Positions 47,065 to 59,446 are shown, counted from the first letter of the stretch. The stretch is DNA of 64,000 nucleotides from Eumeta japonica (GCA_005406025.1 BGZK01001369.1:100451-164450), one strand, 5' to 3'. Translations and numbers: made by a program. Notes: a model not told the origin generated them from the letters alone.

Positions 47065-47875
47065 ACGTGGTCGCACTAATATCGCTGACGATTTGCGTGA
47101 AGGACATCCTTTTACGGCGACGACCGAAGACAACATGAATATTGCGCGGGTCGTGATAGAGACTAATAGTTACCTACCAGCTGATTCGGACAAGCCTGGG
47201 CATCGGTACGAGTCAAGTGCACAAAACCCTTCATGAACATTCAGCGGTTAGGAAGCTCTGTACTCGGTGGACGCCTCATAATTTGACCAACGTTCAAAAA
47301 CTACGTCGTATTAATCGGTGACGCAAAATAAGCGCAAAGATTTTCCGGTGGTGACTTAAATGCTATATACAACATAGTTACAGGTGATATGAGACAGCCT
47401 GCTCAGTGGGTGTTTCCTTCGGAGTCGACTACTAAAGCAAAAGGAATTCGAAGCGTCGGAAAAAAGTTGGCAGCCTCTTTCTTCGGAATGACAAAACATT
47501 ATGCATCAATCGCTTTAGAAGACAGAAAATAGATTAACAGTTGTTTGCCTCTTATTTTGGAGAAGCTTTGGAAAAATCAACCTCTCATTAAGGTTCTCCT
47601 ACAAGGTATCAGCTGCTCAACACATACCGCCAGAAAAACAACTAACTATTTGAGGACGTTACGTATAGAAAAACTGGCTCACCTGTCTTACCGCTCTGAC
47701 ATTGCACAAAAAAAGAAAAGTTCGAGAAAATTCGTTTGCGAACGCCGAGGAAGCAGTGGCTAACTATGAAAAGGCCATCGAAGTGACTCCGGGGTGCGAA
47801 TGGGCGAAGTCTTACTCTCATTGGTTTCATCGAATGCAGCGATGTGTTGATCTCAACAGACTCAATTATCGTTGA
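47065..47875 (+). pseudogene. mariner transposase pseudogene, second subfamily
   Basis: Reads, over several frames, REGHPFTATTEDNMNIARVV (linker between the helix-turn-helix units), VHKTLHEH-like and CTRWTPHNLTNVQKL-like segments (WvpH.Lt..qk in the family), QWVFPSE, KSVGKKLAASFFGMTKHYAS, then LPLILEKLW, HTARKTTNYL and finally AVANYEKAIEVTPGCEWAKS and SHWFHRMQRCVD, the usual C-terminus. The order is colinear with a complete transposase. The segment carrying the first catalytic Asp region (GDESW..yDPETK) is cut out between GD and RQPAQWVF near 47381-47393, and several stops are present. No clear inverted repeats are seen. It differs from the 17.8/51.3-kb pair and from the 33.6-kb fragment. Confidence 0.82.
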
Positions 47876-47952
47876 CTTAGTTATTTTTATTATTACTCAT
47901 TTTGGAGCAGATTTGCAAAAAATGCATTACTTTTTCTAATGCATTACATTTT

Positions 47953-47982
47953 CATTACTCATTAATTGTTTAATGAGTAATG
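47953..47982. repeat. perfect 13-base hairpin in an ATGCATTAC-rich block
   Basis: CATTACTCATTAA (47953-47965) and TTAATGAGTAATG (47970-47982) pair perfectly around TTGT. Further AATGCATTACATTTT-type phrases lie on both sides (47940, 48022), giving a larger nested foldback at about 47930-48040. Confidence 0.75.
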
Positions 47983-48380
47983 AATGAATACGTAATTATC
48001 ATTAAAAAATGTAATGAGTATTGCATTACATTTTACATTAAAATTTTTGCAACTCTGTTTTGGAGAAACAATAATAATAGAAATGACTTGTGAGTTTGCT
48101 CAGTTTATTATATTCCAAGTACATTTAGATTGATCCTCCTAATGATGTTCCATTCGCTCAAGAAAAAAAATGTCATCCCGGATGATAAACAATTAATCTA
48201 TCATGAAAATCATTATTTCCTTGCGTTGGTAATATGATATAATGTAATCTAATTGTGAGGGTATATAAGTGTAAGTGGATAAGTCTATGAATCTAACCCA
48301 ATGCATTGGTGAGAGTATAAACTTTTGTTTAGTAGAAATATGTATTTCTTATTTTTTTACATTCATTCACGTACACACTG

Positions 48381-48475
48381 TTATAGGGATACACATTCAC
48401 ACACACACACGCGCATACACACAAACACACACACACACACATACACATACACACACACACACGCACGCACAGGGT
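48381..48475. repeat. (CA)n microsatellite
   Basis: Long imperfect CACACA tract with interspersed CGCGCATACAC and CGCACGCAC variants. The His/Thr-rich frame at 48275-48487 is a by-product of it. Confidence 0.95.
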
Positions 48476-51320
48476 GAGAGTCTCTAAGAATCAAATGGAG
48501 GGGATAACACTTTTTCCTTACATGTCATTATGTCACATACATTCCAAAAATAAACCTGAGGCAACGTAAAAAAGGATTTCAACCCCTGAGTGAAAGGCCT
48601 AGTTGAATCAGTCATTACTGTCAGCACATTTACCAATAGGTTTCTCCATAAAAATTGCAATGCGTCTGTAGGTAATGCAGATTTTCTATTGACTTATTCC
48701 TTACAAGATCACGATCTCAAAAATGGGACGTTTATTCCTTCAAATGATTTTCAAAATATTTCAGCAATCATCTTATACCAAAGATCCATGCGAACATTAT
48801 GATAGATTTTGTGATGACACTTGAATTGCTAGTGTTTGGCGACGATCCCTAACTTTTATCAGCTCATCTGATTTAACCATTAATATTTATTCTCCTCTGG
48901 TAAATTAATGTTTCTTTGTTCCCACAATAATTTAGTAGAATTTTTGTCACTAAAAGTACGGTACAATAAAAAAGCTTAAACAAAAATAAAATTGAAATAC
49001 TTAAATACAATTGATACCATTAAAAAGTGTCAACGTTATCGCCACCTCTATCGTAATTGTGCTTTTTGGATATTTCTTTTCATTCTACACAAAAAGAAGT
49101 TGATGTGTTACATTAAAATGTATTTTTAAAACTTTCATGCAAATCCGTTTAGTCCTTCGCTGAGCTGTAATATAATGCTCAGTGCCGTAAAAATATTTTG
49201 TTAAGATGAAATAGCTCTTAATGTTTGTCACATTGGAGGTTACAAGAAATTTTAAAAGACCTTTTTGATGTTTCATCGATTCAATTTTTATTTTACTTTA
49301 GTCGGTTGTCAATCTTAAATATTAAATTATGTCGGTGGTTATTAAGATTTTACTCTAGCGAGACGCTCATAAATAAATTGCGGGAAGGAAAAACTGGCAG
49401 GAGAATCGACTAATGTCTACATTTTACCATAAAATTCTGCCTTTTTAATATGATACTTAATTAAATTTGTTACAGAACAAATTCATTCCATTCGATAATC
49501 CAGTTTTTACTAAAATTTTTCCATTCACTCAATTCTTATAAGTTAAAGGAATGAAAAATGAATTTTCATTTTTTGAAGTATGCCCAAGCGTTAAACAATT
49601 ACGTATAAGATAGAGAAACAAAACGCTTTGAAATTTAATTATATATTTAGTGTTTTACGTTTTGAGTGCATTCTTTAGATGAAATTACCTTTCTCATTAT
49701 AAATTTTTTATATCGGTTTATATTTGAACGTTCCGAACTTTCAAAATTTACTCTGTCATCTATCTATTTATCTACATCGATGGGTTAGGCTAGGCAATAC
49801 AAAAAACGTCATTCTGCATATAACTTTTTGATGGTATCGTGACGTAATTAACTCTGCTCCTCCTAAGTCGTTAGTGGGTTAATTACAATGTTTCGTGCGA
49901 AATCAGCGCTTTCTCACCGCAACTAGGGGCCGTTCAAATGCGGAAGAGCATAAAATCTCAACTTATGCCGCCATACAAACAGAAACGACGATTAGCTAAA
50001 CTGCCGTTAAAGCAATCAAAACATTTTTAAATAGTCACAGGAGCAAAATTAAAATTTTGTCTAACCATTACAACTTCTTATCCTCAAGTAACTAATTCGA
50101 CTATTTTCAAGTTTCTCTTCTTGTCTGATAGATAAATATAGTTGTAAACTGATATTACTAATTCAGTGATGATGTTAATCAAAAACGAAGACAAAAAATA
50201 GAGGCGGTGACATCACCAATAAATAAGCGCGTTTACCTTATATCGGAACGTAACAATTTCGATAAGAAACCACTATACGAAAACTACCTTTTCGTATATA
50301 CTTAACAGACGTAAGTGTAACAAATGTTCAAGTAGATTTTAAGGATAAAAACTGTATGCGTGAACATCAAACATGTGGTTTTTTTCTTGGTTTCGTGCAA
50401 ATTCTCTATTTTTTTTTTTGCTCCTCACAACCGATATTAATCATCGTTATCTAAAATGAGACTCGTTCGCGCATATCATGTTTATATGTGATCTACGTAT
50501 GTAAACATGAATAAAGCGGATAAAAGATTTTCTTTTTAATAATACCAATATGTGGTATCTCAATTTACAAATCGTGCTTTTATGAAAATACCTACTGTTT
50601 AAATAGCTGACAAATTGAAAATTAAAAGTAAACATTGACGAGATCACGTTCAAAAACATAGAAATGTATAGAAAAATCTAAATAATTTCCCGAATAAGGT
50701 GTACATTGAAACGATCTTAGCAGAATTTATTACATTAGCCTGTTCTATGTAGTAAAATCGTCAAACAAGCAATTTTATCTAAATCGAATATCCGAAATTT
50801 TTTTCTCGAATAGTTAAAACCGTATTTAAATGTATGCTACTATACATATTGAAAAATTCTTCTGCGAAACCATGCGCGTCTGACTCGCGATTTTTTGTTG
50901 TATTTTTATCCTTATTAACATCTTTGATTGTTTAGAAAATAGACCAAAATAATAAAAATAAAAATAAATAAATAAAAAAATTTACATTAGACAAGCTTAA
51001 TCGTTCTATAATTTAACTTAACAATTTCAAGCAGAATATGAGTGAATATTATAAATATTGCATTGTGTTAAAAAAAAAAACAGATTAAAAGTTGTTTGTG
51101 CTTCAAAACGTTCGAATGACGTCATCGACCGACATACAATCTCGCGGTGTTCAGGTCAAACGTTATTCTGACTAGATAATACGGTGTCTTATGGCGAAGC
51201 AGATTAAAACAAATATTATCAATATTCATTAAAATGATATAAATTGTTTTCATAAGAGCATAGAGACAGTCTCTTACCCATAAAAATAAAAGTTTTTTGT
51301 GTCTATTATTAAGCATGATA
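48476..51320. other. AT-rich stretch without a recognised gene
   Basis: Only motif-free short frames. At 49770-50010 the sequence is more balanced, with TTAGTGGGTTAATTACAATG and CGCAACTAGGGGCCGTTC, and may hold a conserved regulatory element; nothing decisive. Confidence 0.4.
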
Positions 51321-52545
51321 TGAGGGACCTAACGTGTTTGACAACAGAGAACTAAAAAAGTAAATACTGTCAGGTAAATCTGGAATATTGATTAGATTTT
51401 AAAATATAAAATAATTTGAATATCTTTTGTTATTTTAAAAATGGAAGTCTTTTGTTTGCAGTCTGTCGTAATATGTTGTTGAAAATGGAAAAAATCTAAT
51501 TACGCATAGTTACTAAGTATCTGCGCTTGAAAAGTTTCACTAGAGAACGAGTTAATTTAGACTTACATGATACTTTAGGAGAAAACGCTCCACTATATTG
51601 TACCGTACAGTGGCCCGTTTGTGTACCGAATTTTAACGTGGAAGAACGTTCACCGAAAAAGACCCTCGCTCGGGACGCCCAGCAACGGTAGTGACCTAAG
51701 AAATGGTAAAAAGTTGAAAAAAATATTATAACAGATTGTCGTTTCACGGTACGTTTTATAGCCCAAGAAACAAAGATTTTTACTGGTAGTGCATAGCGCT
51801 TTACTTGAACGTTTGGGAATAAAAAAAATACTTACGCGTTGGGTCCTCAAAATGCTTACCGATGCACAAAAAACAAACCGGGCTGAACATTTCTCGAGCT
51901 TCATTGGAAGTGTTACAACTTAGATCCTGAGAGTTTTTTTTTTTTGGCTCAATAATGGATGAAATGTGACTTGGTCATTACGATCCTGAAATAAAATTAC
52001 AGATTACGACTTGGAAAAGACCATCATTTCCAACCCCAAAAAAATTTAAAGTCCATCATACTGCCCGAAAGATCATGAGCTCTCTTTCCTGGGATATTAA
52101 TCTCGACTGTCATTATAGAAAATTGCTTAACGAAATTCAAAAGAAACAGCGAGGCAAACTAGCAAAAATTGTTTTCTTCCATCAAGGCATTGTTTAGTTT
52201 CACAGGTACGCCGCTGCTATGACTGCAATTCGAGATGCGGTCTTCGAAATGCTTTTGTATGTTTCATGTTCACCCGACCTTTCCCCTTAGTGATTTCCAT
52301 CTGTTTCGAAGGTTGAAGAATACCTGAAATGACAAAGATACGAAGATGATGAAGCAGCAGTCGCAGCAGTACAGGAATTTTTAGGAGTTCAGAATGAAGA
52401 GTTTTTTAAGAAAAAAATTTTAAACTTGTGAAAAGGATATGCCAAGTGTATTATGTCAAAAGGTGACTAAGTCGAAAAATAAAATAACATTTATTAAATG
52501 TTACCGGGAACATACTCATTCTCATTTTTTATTGAAGGCCCCTCG
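51321..52545 (+). mobile_element. mariner element, full length, decayed (copy B, same family as 17.8 kb)
   Basis: The right end CATTCTCATTTTTTATTGAA then GGCCCCTCG closely matches the inverted repeat of copy A. The left end TGAGGGACCT follows TA and is more diverged. Internal sequence matches copy A, for example GGAATATTGATTAGATTT and CTTTTGTTTGCAGTCTGTC. Length about 1225 bp. Confidence 0.85.
51480..52450 (+). pseudogene. mariner transposase pseudogene (copy B)
   Basis: Translating in several frames gives, in order, TRWVLKMLTDAQKTNRAEHF (about 51831-51890; the WvpH.Lt..Qk region), MDE...GHYDPEIKLQ (first catalytic Asp region, about 51956), KFKVHHTARKIMSSLSWDI, and NLDCHYRKLLNEIQKKQRGK. Then come LAKIVFFHQ with the DNAP motif lost, AIRDAVFEMLLYVSCSPDLS (third catalytic Asp kept), and RYEDDEAAVAAVQEFLGVQN with EEFFKKKILNL to the end. 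Stops interrupt nearly every segment. Unlike copy A, the Asp in the second and third catalytic positions can still be seen, so the two copies decayed independently. Confidence 0.85.
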
Positions 52546-52821
52546 TGTAGGGCTACGTTATATTTGATTTAAGCTATTCCATAGCAGATTCAGCTTTAAT
52601 AAGCGGGGTTTATATTTTTGAAAATTTGAAAAACGCTTCAAAGTGCACGAGTTTTTCGCGAAATATGTAAATCGTAATATATCTAGTGCTAGAACTAATA
52701 CTAAACTTCAAAAAGGTTGTATCATAGGCAATTATAAAGTTGATTATACTTTTATTTTAGAAAATCTAAATCTTAGTAACTAACTACAAAGGATTTACTA
52801 AGATTACCTAATATAGACGCT

Positions 52822-53190
52822 TGCCTGCAACATGCATTAACATGCAGCATGCAACCCACCGCTGACCCTCGAATCTGCCTCTCCACTACGAATCTCTATC
52901 CAAATGATTGAATATTGATTCCAGAGGATTGACAGATATCGAACACCTAAGCAAGTGTTATTTATTATTATAATTATCGAATTCCGCCAACTATTAAATT
53001 GTTTGGTTCTACGTACGTTTCATGCAACAAGGCACATCTTCAGGATGTGCCTTGTTGGTGTAATGTGACTGTCGGCAATTTCCTGAAGATGTGCCTTGTT
53101 GGCATGAAACGTAGTAACTAAACAATTTAATAGTTGGCGGAATTAAATAATAATAACCAAGTGATCGATATTCTGTCAATCCTCTGGGTG
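52822..53190. repeat. large foldback of two head-to-head repeat copies
   Basis: The family copy seen forward at 21550-21796 is reversed at 53044-52822 and again forward at 53060-53190 (shorter). The two arms (about 52922-53044 and 53081-53190) pair over about 110 bases: TTCCGCCAACTATTAAATTG against CAATTTAATAGTTGGCGGAA, and ACAAGGCACATCTTCAGGA against TCCTGAAGATGTGCCTTGT. A smaller perfect palindrome AACAAGGCACATC/GATGTGCCTTGTT sits at about 53027-53057 at the join. Confidence 0.85.
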
Positions 53191-53601
53191 ATGATGGTTA
53201 CATGAACATCTATGATTTCCGCGAATTAACACCTCATACAATACAATACCTAATATATTTACACTTATTTTTATAATTGATCTTAAATATATTTTAAATA
53301 CCCACTCAAACATTCAAATTCAAAATGTTAAGCTTAGTGGTTTCTGAGATAAGAGGGAATGGTCAAATTTCATATATTATATTTCATATTTCTTAAATTA
53401 TGTATTCAAAAATAATATAAAGCTTGTATTCATATTTTTCTTTTATAAATCCGTTCATATGATATGTCAGATGATCAACTTGAATTTATTTTTCTAAATT
53501 TATTTCTAAAATTATTAATCCCAATATCGGATTCATCTACTTATGTTATATGTCAGTAATTTGACCATCTAACTTTGTAAATTTGGCAAACATAGGCTGT
53601 A

Positions 53602-53680
53602 ACGGACGGACAGACAGATTGACAGACACAAAAATGATTTTATAAAGGCTCTGTTCTTTTACCGAGTATACGAAACCTTA
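53602..53680. repeat. GGTTCC repeat-family relic
   Basis: AACGGACGGACAGACAGATT, GACAGACAC, ATTTTATAAAGGCTCTGTTC and ACCGAGTATACGAAACCTTA follow the family's 'gacggacagacagaca...ataagggttccgtttt...acggaacc' order, with many changes. Confidence 0.5.
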
Positions 53681-56600
53681 AAAATGAGATATCTCACTTG
53701 TATATATGCGATGAAAGCAAAACAGAAATCGTTTATTATCTATATTCGAAAAATCAAGCAAATGGGCAGGTTTAATCAAATTAAATACAATGGCTTTAAT
53801 TTTTTTACGATTTGCACATAATTTATTAGAATAATTTATATGTTTTGCGAGTGTGTCCCAGCAATATTTCAAATTTAATTTAAATAGGGTTAACCATTGT
53901 TTAATTAAGTATAAGATATAAAAAGAAACAATGACTGACATATAATCAATATTTTTAATCTACACTTTTTGCGATGATGAATGCTGCCAATATACTACAT
54001 TCCTTAATATTGATTGTGAAGAAAGAAAGATATATAGACAGTTGTTTATACTTCATACGACAACCTGTCATAACAGTAAAGAATTTTACAAAAAAATATT
54101 GAGTAATTTTAAAATTATAACAAGAAATTCACAAAAACAGACAGAATTACTTTCCCATTTATGACATTAGTATCTACATCATTATAAGAATAAAAAGTTC
54201 TAGGATTTTGATTTATGTTAACAAGGTATTCGGTTAAAAACTTAAATAGAAAAAAATGTGTAATAATATTTACAAGACACAATTTGAACACCATATGCTT
54301 TTATCACTGAATCTTAGTGTTGTAAACATTTGCATTGTGTTATGATTTGAGAGTTAGCAATCACGCACATGGAGCCTGGTATGCCAGATGTGCGATGCTG
54401 TTAAGATGGAAGAGATCTGCTACTGTAATACGATAACTGATCAATGTCTATTACTTGGAAAATATTTATGAAAAACTAACACTTAAAATCTTTAATACAA
54501 CATAAGGCAAAACAATAATTAAAAAAAAAATTCTGTATGTTTCTTCGCCTATCACACAAAAACTACTGCACGAAAATAAATACCGTATTTACAGGTATCT
54601 TTATGGACGTCTATTAGCACATTAATAAATAAGGCATCTTCCATCTTGAGACGCCGCCTAAAACCCGAATTGTATGTGAAACCTTCTAAAACTAAGCACT
54701 GTAACTGAATATATTAAAAAAAATGTTTTCATTATTGCATGTCTGTATGATTTTAAACTTTGTAATAGTATCTTATTATTACATAACTGAAGGTTGAGTC
54801 GAGAACAGGACAAGTATCGAGATCATAACGGACACAACGTTATCAATTGATCTAAAACATGTAGGGATTAATTGTATATCCACGCGGGCAATTCTAAAGC
54901 CGAAGCCGGTTATTGAATATTTTTATTATAATTCCTATAAGTAGAAGAGCACTTTGAATTATCATATACAAGAAATTGAGAGCAACCATGAAACCATGTT
55001 GCTAATTTATTACCCCTTTAGCATAACAAGTAAAAAGTAGGTACCACTTATGTTATTGGATTTAATTCCCAGACGTCGAACTATGCAGATACCAAAATCT
55101 CCTCATGAAAGGGTCCTATTCGACCTTTTAAGGCCGGAAATCTAAAAGCGGCTACGAGAGTAATGTGTTTTTAAAAAGAATAAACACTTTGATCCCTAAA
55201 TTTTGCATCCTTTTCGAGGCTTCCTCGAGGCTCGCGCCAGTTCGCCGACAAAAACCTAATAAGTTTCAAAGGGAGAAGGGTCAGGAAGTTTTTTTTTTTG
55301 AGAATATAGAATTACTTTGGGATATCTTGTACCACGAATACATGAATACGGATTAGACTTATCGATTGTTTTTATTGTGGGCGCGAAAGCGGCCGCCTTA
55401 TTTATAGCAGACGCTCTCTCCGTGAATAGAAATACAGCGGCAGCCACTTTGAGGGTGGTTTCCTTAGTATATAAATCTCGAGTTTGTTATTAGGTCAAAT
55501 CGCAAATTCATCTTGTTCAATTTCAAACTTATTTTATTCGTTCAATTGTACTAGAGAAGAACTGATTTTATTTTAAATGACGGCTTATCAGTGATTTTTA
55601 GTAAGTGCTATATATGAAAGCGTCGGAGAAAATATGCGAGAATATGCGAAAATATTGTCATATTTACATTATTACATTGATATTTATATATTTTTTTAAT
55701 CTTGTTTCCGAATTATTACTTTTTTTTTTATGTTTCATGGGCCATTTCTTTTTAATAAATAATTTCGAAGACCGCAAACAAAATATTCTTTGTCATATGT
55801 AGAAAATAATGCATAGCAGTTAGTTCACGCTCGTGTGGAAAAAGACGAGTGCACTTGACCTCGCCGGCGCGGGAGCGTGTCCCACAACGATTTTACCGTA
55901 TAAATATTGCCATGAACTCGTATATACTTTATGACGATAAACAGAACTTACAAGTATGTACTAAGAATAATGCTTTATTCTCTTCGATACAATTTACTAA
56001 TACACTTTTTAACAATTTTCAGTTTTAAGTTTAAATATTTTAAAATCTACTCTCGTTGTTACCTAGGCTATGTTTATTAAGAGTTACATTACACTAAGAT
56101 TTAGCGTTACGATAATAATTTACTTCAATGTTGTTATCATACCTTAAATGAAAGGAGAATCTATTGTTACATCTATTTATTTATAGGTTTACTTGAGAAT
56201 TGATACATTATATCTCACTTGATAGAAACTGATGAATATTAATAAACTTCTTTTTTATATACAGTGATGTTATGATCATTATATACTTACGGGTAATACG
56301 AATATGTTATTAAAAGAAAATATTTCAGAAGTTATAAAATGAATTGGCACTTCACTTATAAGGATCTTTCTTCCAGTCTGTTTGCAGACACTTATTCTAG
56401 ACTTGTATCCTAGAATGCTTGGATGGCAGAAACAAGGATATTTATTGCTTAGTAACAAAGCGAACGTCTAGATAAAATCAACATATTGAGCGCCGAGCTA
56501 GACGCAATAGATCTCACTTTGTAAACAAATAGGAGTCATTTATAAGACTTGCGTTCATTTTATCTACTCTATTAAAGTGCTATAAATAAATTTGTACTAA

Positions 56601-57164
56601 ATGCCTATTCGTAATTTGAACAAAAATAGCTTCATATGGGTATAATTGGTCGAGTACCCAGGTAAGATAATCATTTATGACTTAAGAATTATGTACTTCC
56701 CTCGATGTTCGCTAGTACTTAAAAACGAATTCCTCTCAGATTGCTAATTAATAGATAGATTAAGAAAAATGCCACAATGTCACAAACGGTGTCCCAATGA
56801 AAAAAAAATGACAATACTCCAAAAAGGTTACATTTTTAAAAACGTTAAATATTTTTAAATTGTCATTAAAAATAATTAATAATTATTGAATAATTATCAT
56901 GGAACAAATGGAATATTTCAGATATTTCCAGTTTGACCCACGTATCTATAGAGCGGTAGTGAAAAACAGAGATACAGATATTAGATATGTGATAATATAC
57001 GAACTGAAAGACCTACCCAGCTAACTGATTAGTATTAGTGTAATTGAACTACTTTCTAATATAGATTTATATCTAGTACTAGAATATTTTGTGTTAACGT
57101 ATACGCCGACACCTCAGCAAATAAAAAGGTAAAAAAATATTTTATTTTCAAATATAACAATCTT
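53681..57164. other. AT-rich stretch with one GC-richer patch at 55.13-55.47 kb
   Basis: No recognised gene. The patch at 55130-55470 holds GAGGCTTCCTCGAGGCTCGC and GGGCGCGAAAGCGGCCGCCT near TCGATTGTTTTTATTG, an arrangement resembling insect regulatory elements. Overlapping frames there (55165-55356 plus, 55256-55447 minus) have no motif. A second GC-rich spot, CTCGCCGGCGCGGGAGCGTG, lies at about 55860. Confidence 0.4.
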
Positions 57165-57530
57165 TTGCATAGCTATTTCTTGACATTACCGATGAAGACA
57201 TTGCAAACGTTGATGATTAAGGGATCTTTCATTAGAAAGGTAATAAATGAGAGATGGAATAAAAAGCGACTAATAGCGACAAACGATGAAAAAACAAGTA
57301 CTAAGTTGAGTAAGCGGGACATAGACGGACAAAAAGCGTCTGAGAATGAGCTAAAAATAATGAGTGACGGGGGTGTAGCGCAGCGAACTTCGCGCAAATG
57401 GATGTTAAACAATAGACAATAACAAACGATGAAGGAGGAGATGAAAGGTCTTCGGGATTAGAAGAAGTAAATTGTCGAGTAATGAGAGGCCAACGACAAG
57501 CCCCGAAGAAGGACAACAACTTAAGGTAGC
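57165..57530 (+). other. purine-skewed stretch with two successive open frames
   Basis: The plus strand is purine-rich over about 350 bases. One frame runs 57165-57422 (ending SDGGVAQRTSRKWMLNNRQ) and another continues from about 57428 (TNDEGGDERSSGLEEVNCRV) to a stop near 57526. This could be a decayed charged protein such as a retroelement ORF1 with a frameshift, or composition alone. No motif recognised. Confidence 0.2.
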
Positions 57531-57819
57531 ATTCGAAACCCATGCTGTTAAACCAAGGGATTTATAATTTTGAAAAACGATTCGAGTTAGTAACACCGAC
57601 GATATGTATTATTTTACTTATAAAAATTATTTATGAATTTTGCAAAATACTGAGTGTGCTCCAAGTGTTTGGTAGTGTACAAGTGTATATTTTATAAACT
57701 GCCTAAGTCATTATAGGCTTTTTTTTCTTCGCCGTAGTCTTATCTTGTTTATTATATTTACTTGTTGCCTATTTAGAGTGATATTTTTTTCATTTCTCCA
57801 TAAAAACAGCCAGAAAATA

Positions 57820-58045
57820 ACACTCGTCGCGTTTAATCGTCTCCTGTCGTATGTTTCTTCCGGAAACGCCTTCAATTTGCATCCGCCGATTTATTGACTG
57901 CGGCCACTCCCCAGACGGGTCCGGGCGAGGTCGCGGAACAACAGCCGAGAAAATAAACAATATCCACGATAAAAGTGTCAAGTTCAATGACGTCCGCCGC
58001 CGCGACACGCGGAGGTCGCTCGCGTCAGCGTACCACACTACGTCT
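57820..58045. other. GC-rich patch, possible regulatory element
   Basis: GCATCCGCCGATTTATTGAC, TGCGGCCACTCCCCAGACGG and ACGTCCGCCGCCGCGACACG lie in AT-rich flanks. Frames are open on both strands (57851-58171 plus, 57790-58038 minus), as expected from GC content. TTTATTG next to GCGGCC resembles a Hox-type site; this is inference only. Confidence 0.3.
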
Positions 58046-58770
58046 CTCGCACCTAACTACGATCCGAAAGATATATTTTATCAGCAATTTAATGTTTCCA
58101 ATCCGAACCGGTTACTCCTTCTAAATAATATTATTGTTGTAATAAAAAACAAATGTTTACCAGACAATTGACGAAATATTTAATAATATTATGTAACGCT
58201 GGTGGGTGTCATCGAGTCAATGTATCGAATCCGGCCATTTGTTATCGGCATGGTGTTTTTTTTCTGATGTAATGTACATTCGACATTGCCGGCGATAGAG
58301 TAAAAAAAATAGGTAAATATTTAATTAAAAATATTCAGTCTAGCGTGGCAGCATATTGATTTAAATTATTTTAATAATTACGAGGACTATTTTAATTACA
58401 CAAAATTAGTACGAAGTTATCCAAACACTTCAGGTGAACGCGATAGTATCATAAACTTTATCGTTCGGCGTTGGTCACGATCGTTAACCTAATTACGGCA
58501 ATTTATGTGTTTAATTTGTTGTGAAATTATGTCATCAGGGTTGATATTAATTTGACGGTTTAATTTAATATTCCCCTTCTAGTTTGGGAAAATGTGGCAC
58601 GCGGTGGCCCACGCGTCTGCTCGTATGTTGAATGAAAAATAAGCTTATGTTGCCGTGAGATTAAAAAAAAAAAAACTTTTAGTGCAACTATTTTGATCTA
58701 TTTAGATCGACTATTTAGACCGACTAAATGTGCAGTCGAGAAACCCCATCAGGAACGAAGTTTTTTTTTT

Positions 58771-58820
58771 AAATGAATAATGCAAAGTAAGTAATAAAGA
58801 GTTTCATTTAATATTTTAGA
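58771..58820. repeat. short repeat shared with 46151-46216
   Basis: See the partner copy; the shared phrases are AATGCAAAGTAAG/AATGTAAAGTAAG and AGTTTCATTTA. Confidence 0.5.
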
Positions 58821-59019
58821 AAAAACATTCATTTATTAATCTAAATTTAAAAATTCGTTAGTTTCGGCAAATTCTTCAGAGATCTCAGAAGATGGGATTT
58901 CGACTAACGTAGTGACGCTGAATTCAACCATTTCCTCAAACGAAACGTAGAATGCTCTGTAACGGAATGCAACGTTGCCAGTGTTGTAGATTGCAAACCG
59001 TCGTGGTTATCTCATTTTT

Positions 59020-59446
59020 GACACAACGTCTTAAATTAGGTTGCGGCTGGGAGTCACATGAAAAACGCTCGGTAACGTAACGATGAGTCACCGAACGAGA
59101 GGCGGCGTCTCTCACTCAACTATGATCGGTCTGCCGCGCGCAGCACTAGAGAATTAGTGCATAGCGCAAATGTATTGCAAGTTATTGTATGTATATTTGT
59201 ATATAAATACGTATGTTGTGTAAAGGTAAAATAAAATTTTGTTAATATGAAATTCAGTGCGAGATTCTTTGTATAAATTAATGTTTTAAATATAATTCTT
59301 TGTATAAATAAATGTTTTAAATTGTTACTATTATTTCATCCTTCTTCCTACTATACGAATGAATATTCACATTAAAATGATTTTACCATTCAAAGTCGTT
59401 GTCACGTAAAACTTTCGCCCGTATACCGACTTTACAGGCAACCAAA
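59020..59446. mobile_element. non-autonomous element related to the ACGTGATAACGT family (copy 3)
   Basis: GACACAACGTCTTAAATTAG at 59020 and CGTTGTCACGTAAAACTTTC at about 59397 form short inverted ends (ACACAACG/CGTTGTCA). The tail CCGACTTTACAGGCAACCAA matches copy 1 (CCGACTTTACAAACAACCAA). The body differs, with CGGTAACGTAACGATGAGTC and a GC-rich GAGGCGGCGTCTC block, so it is a related subfamily. Confidence 0.6.
59264..59325. repeat. 31-base tandem duplication
   Basis: ATTCTTTGTATAAATTAATG-TTTTAAATATA is followed at once by ATTCTTTGTATAAATAAATG-TTTTAAATTG; the unit starts are at 59264 and 59295. It lies inside the copy-3 element. Confidence 0.8.

Noticed and set aside
48275..48487. 70-codon frame rich in His and Thr
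   Set aside because: It is the translation of the CA microsatellite.
51361..51383. TAAATACTGTCAGGTAAAT resembles the mature miR-8 sequence over about 16 bases
   Set aside because: It lies inside the mariner copy B; the matching position of copy A reads AATACTGACTGGTAGAG. There is also no complementary 5' arm. The match is a coincidence.
57851..58171. 106-codon plus-strand frame in the 57.9-kb GC patch
   Set aside because: The opposite strand is equally open, the composition explains the lack of stops, and the 3' half is AT-rich low-complexity.
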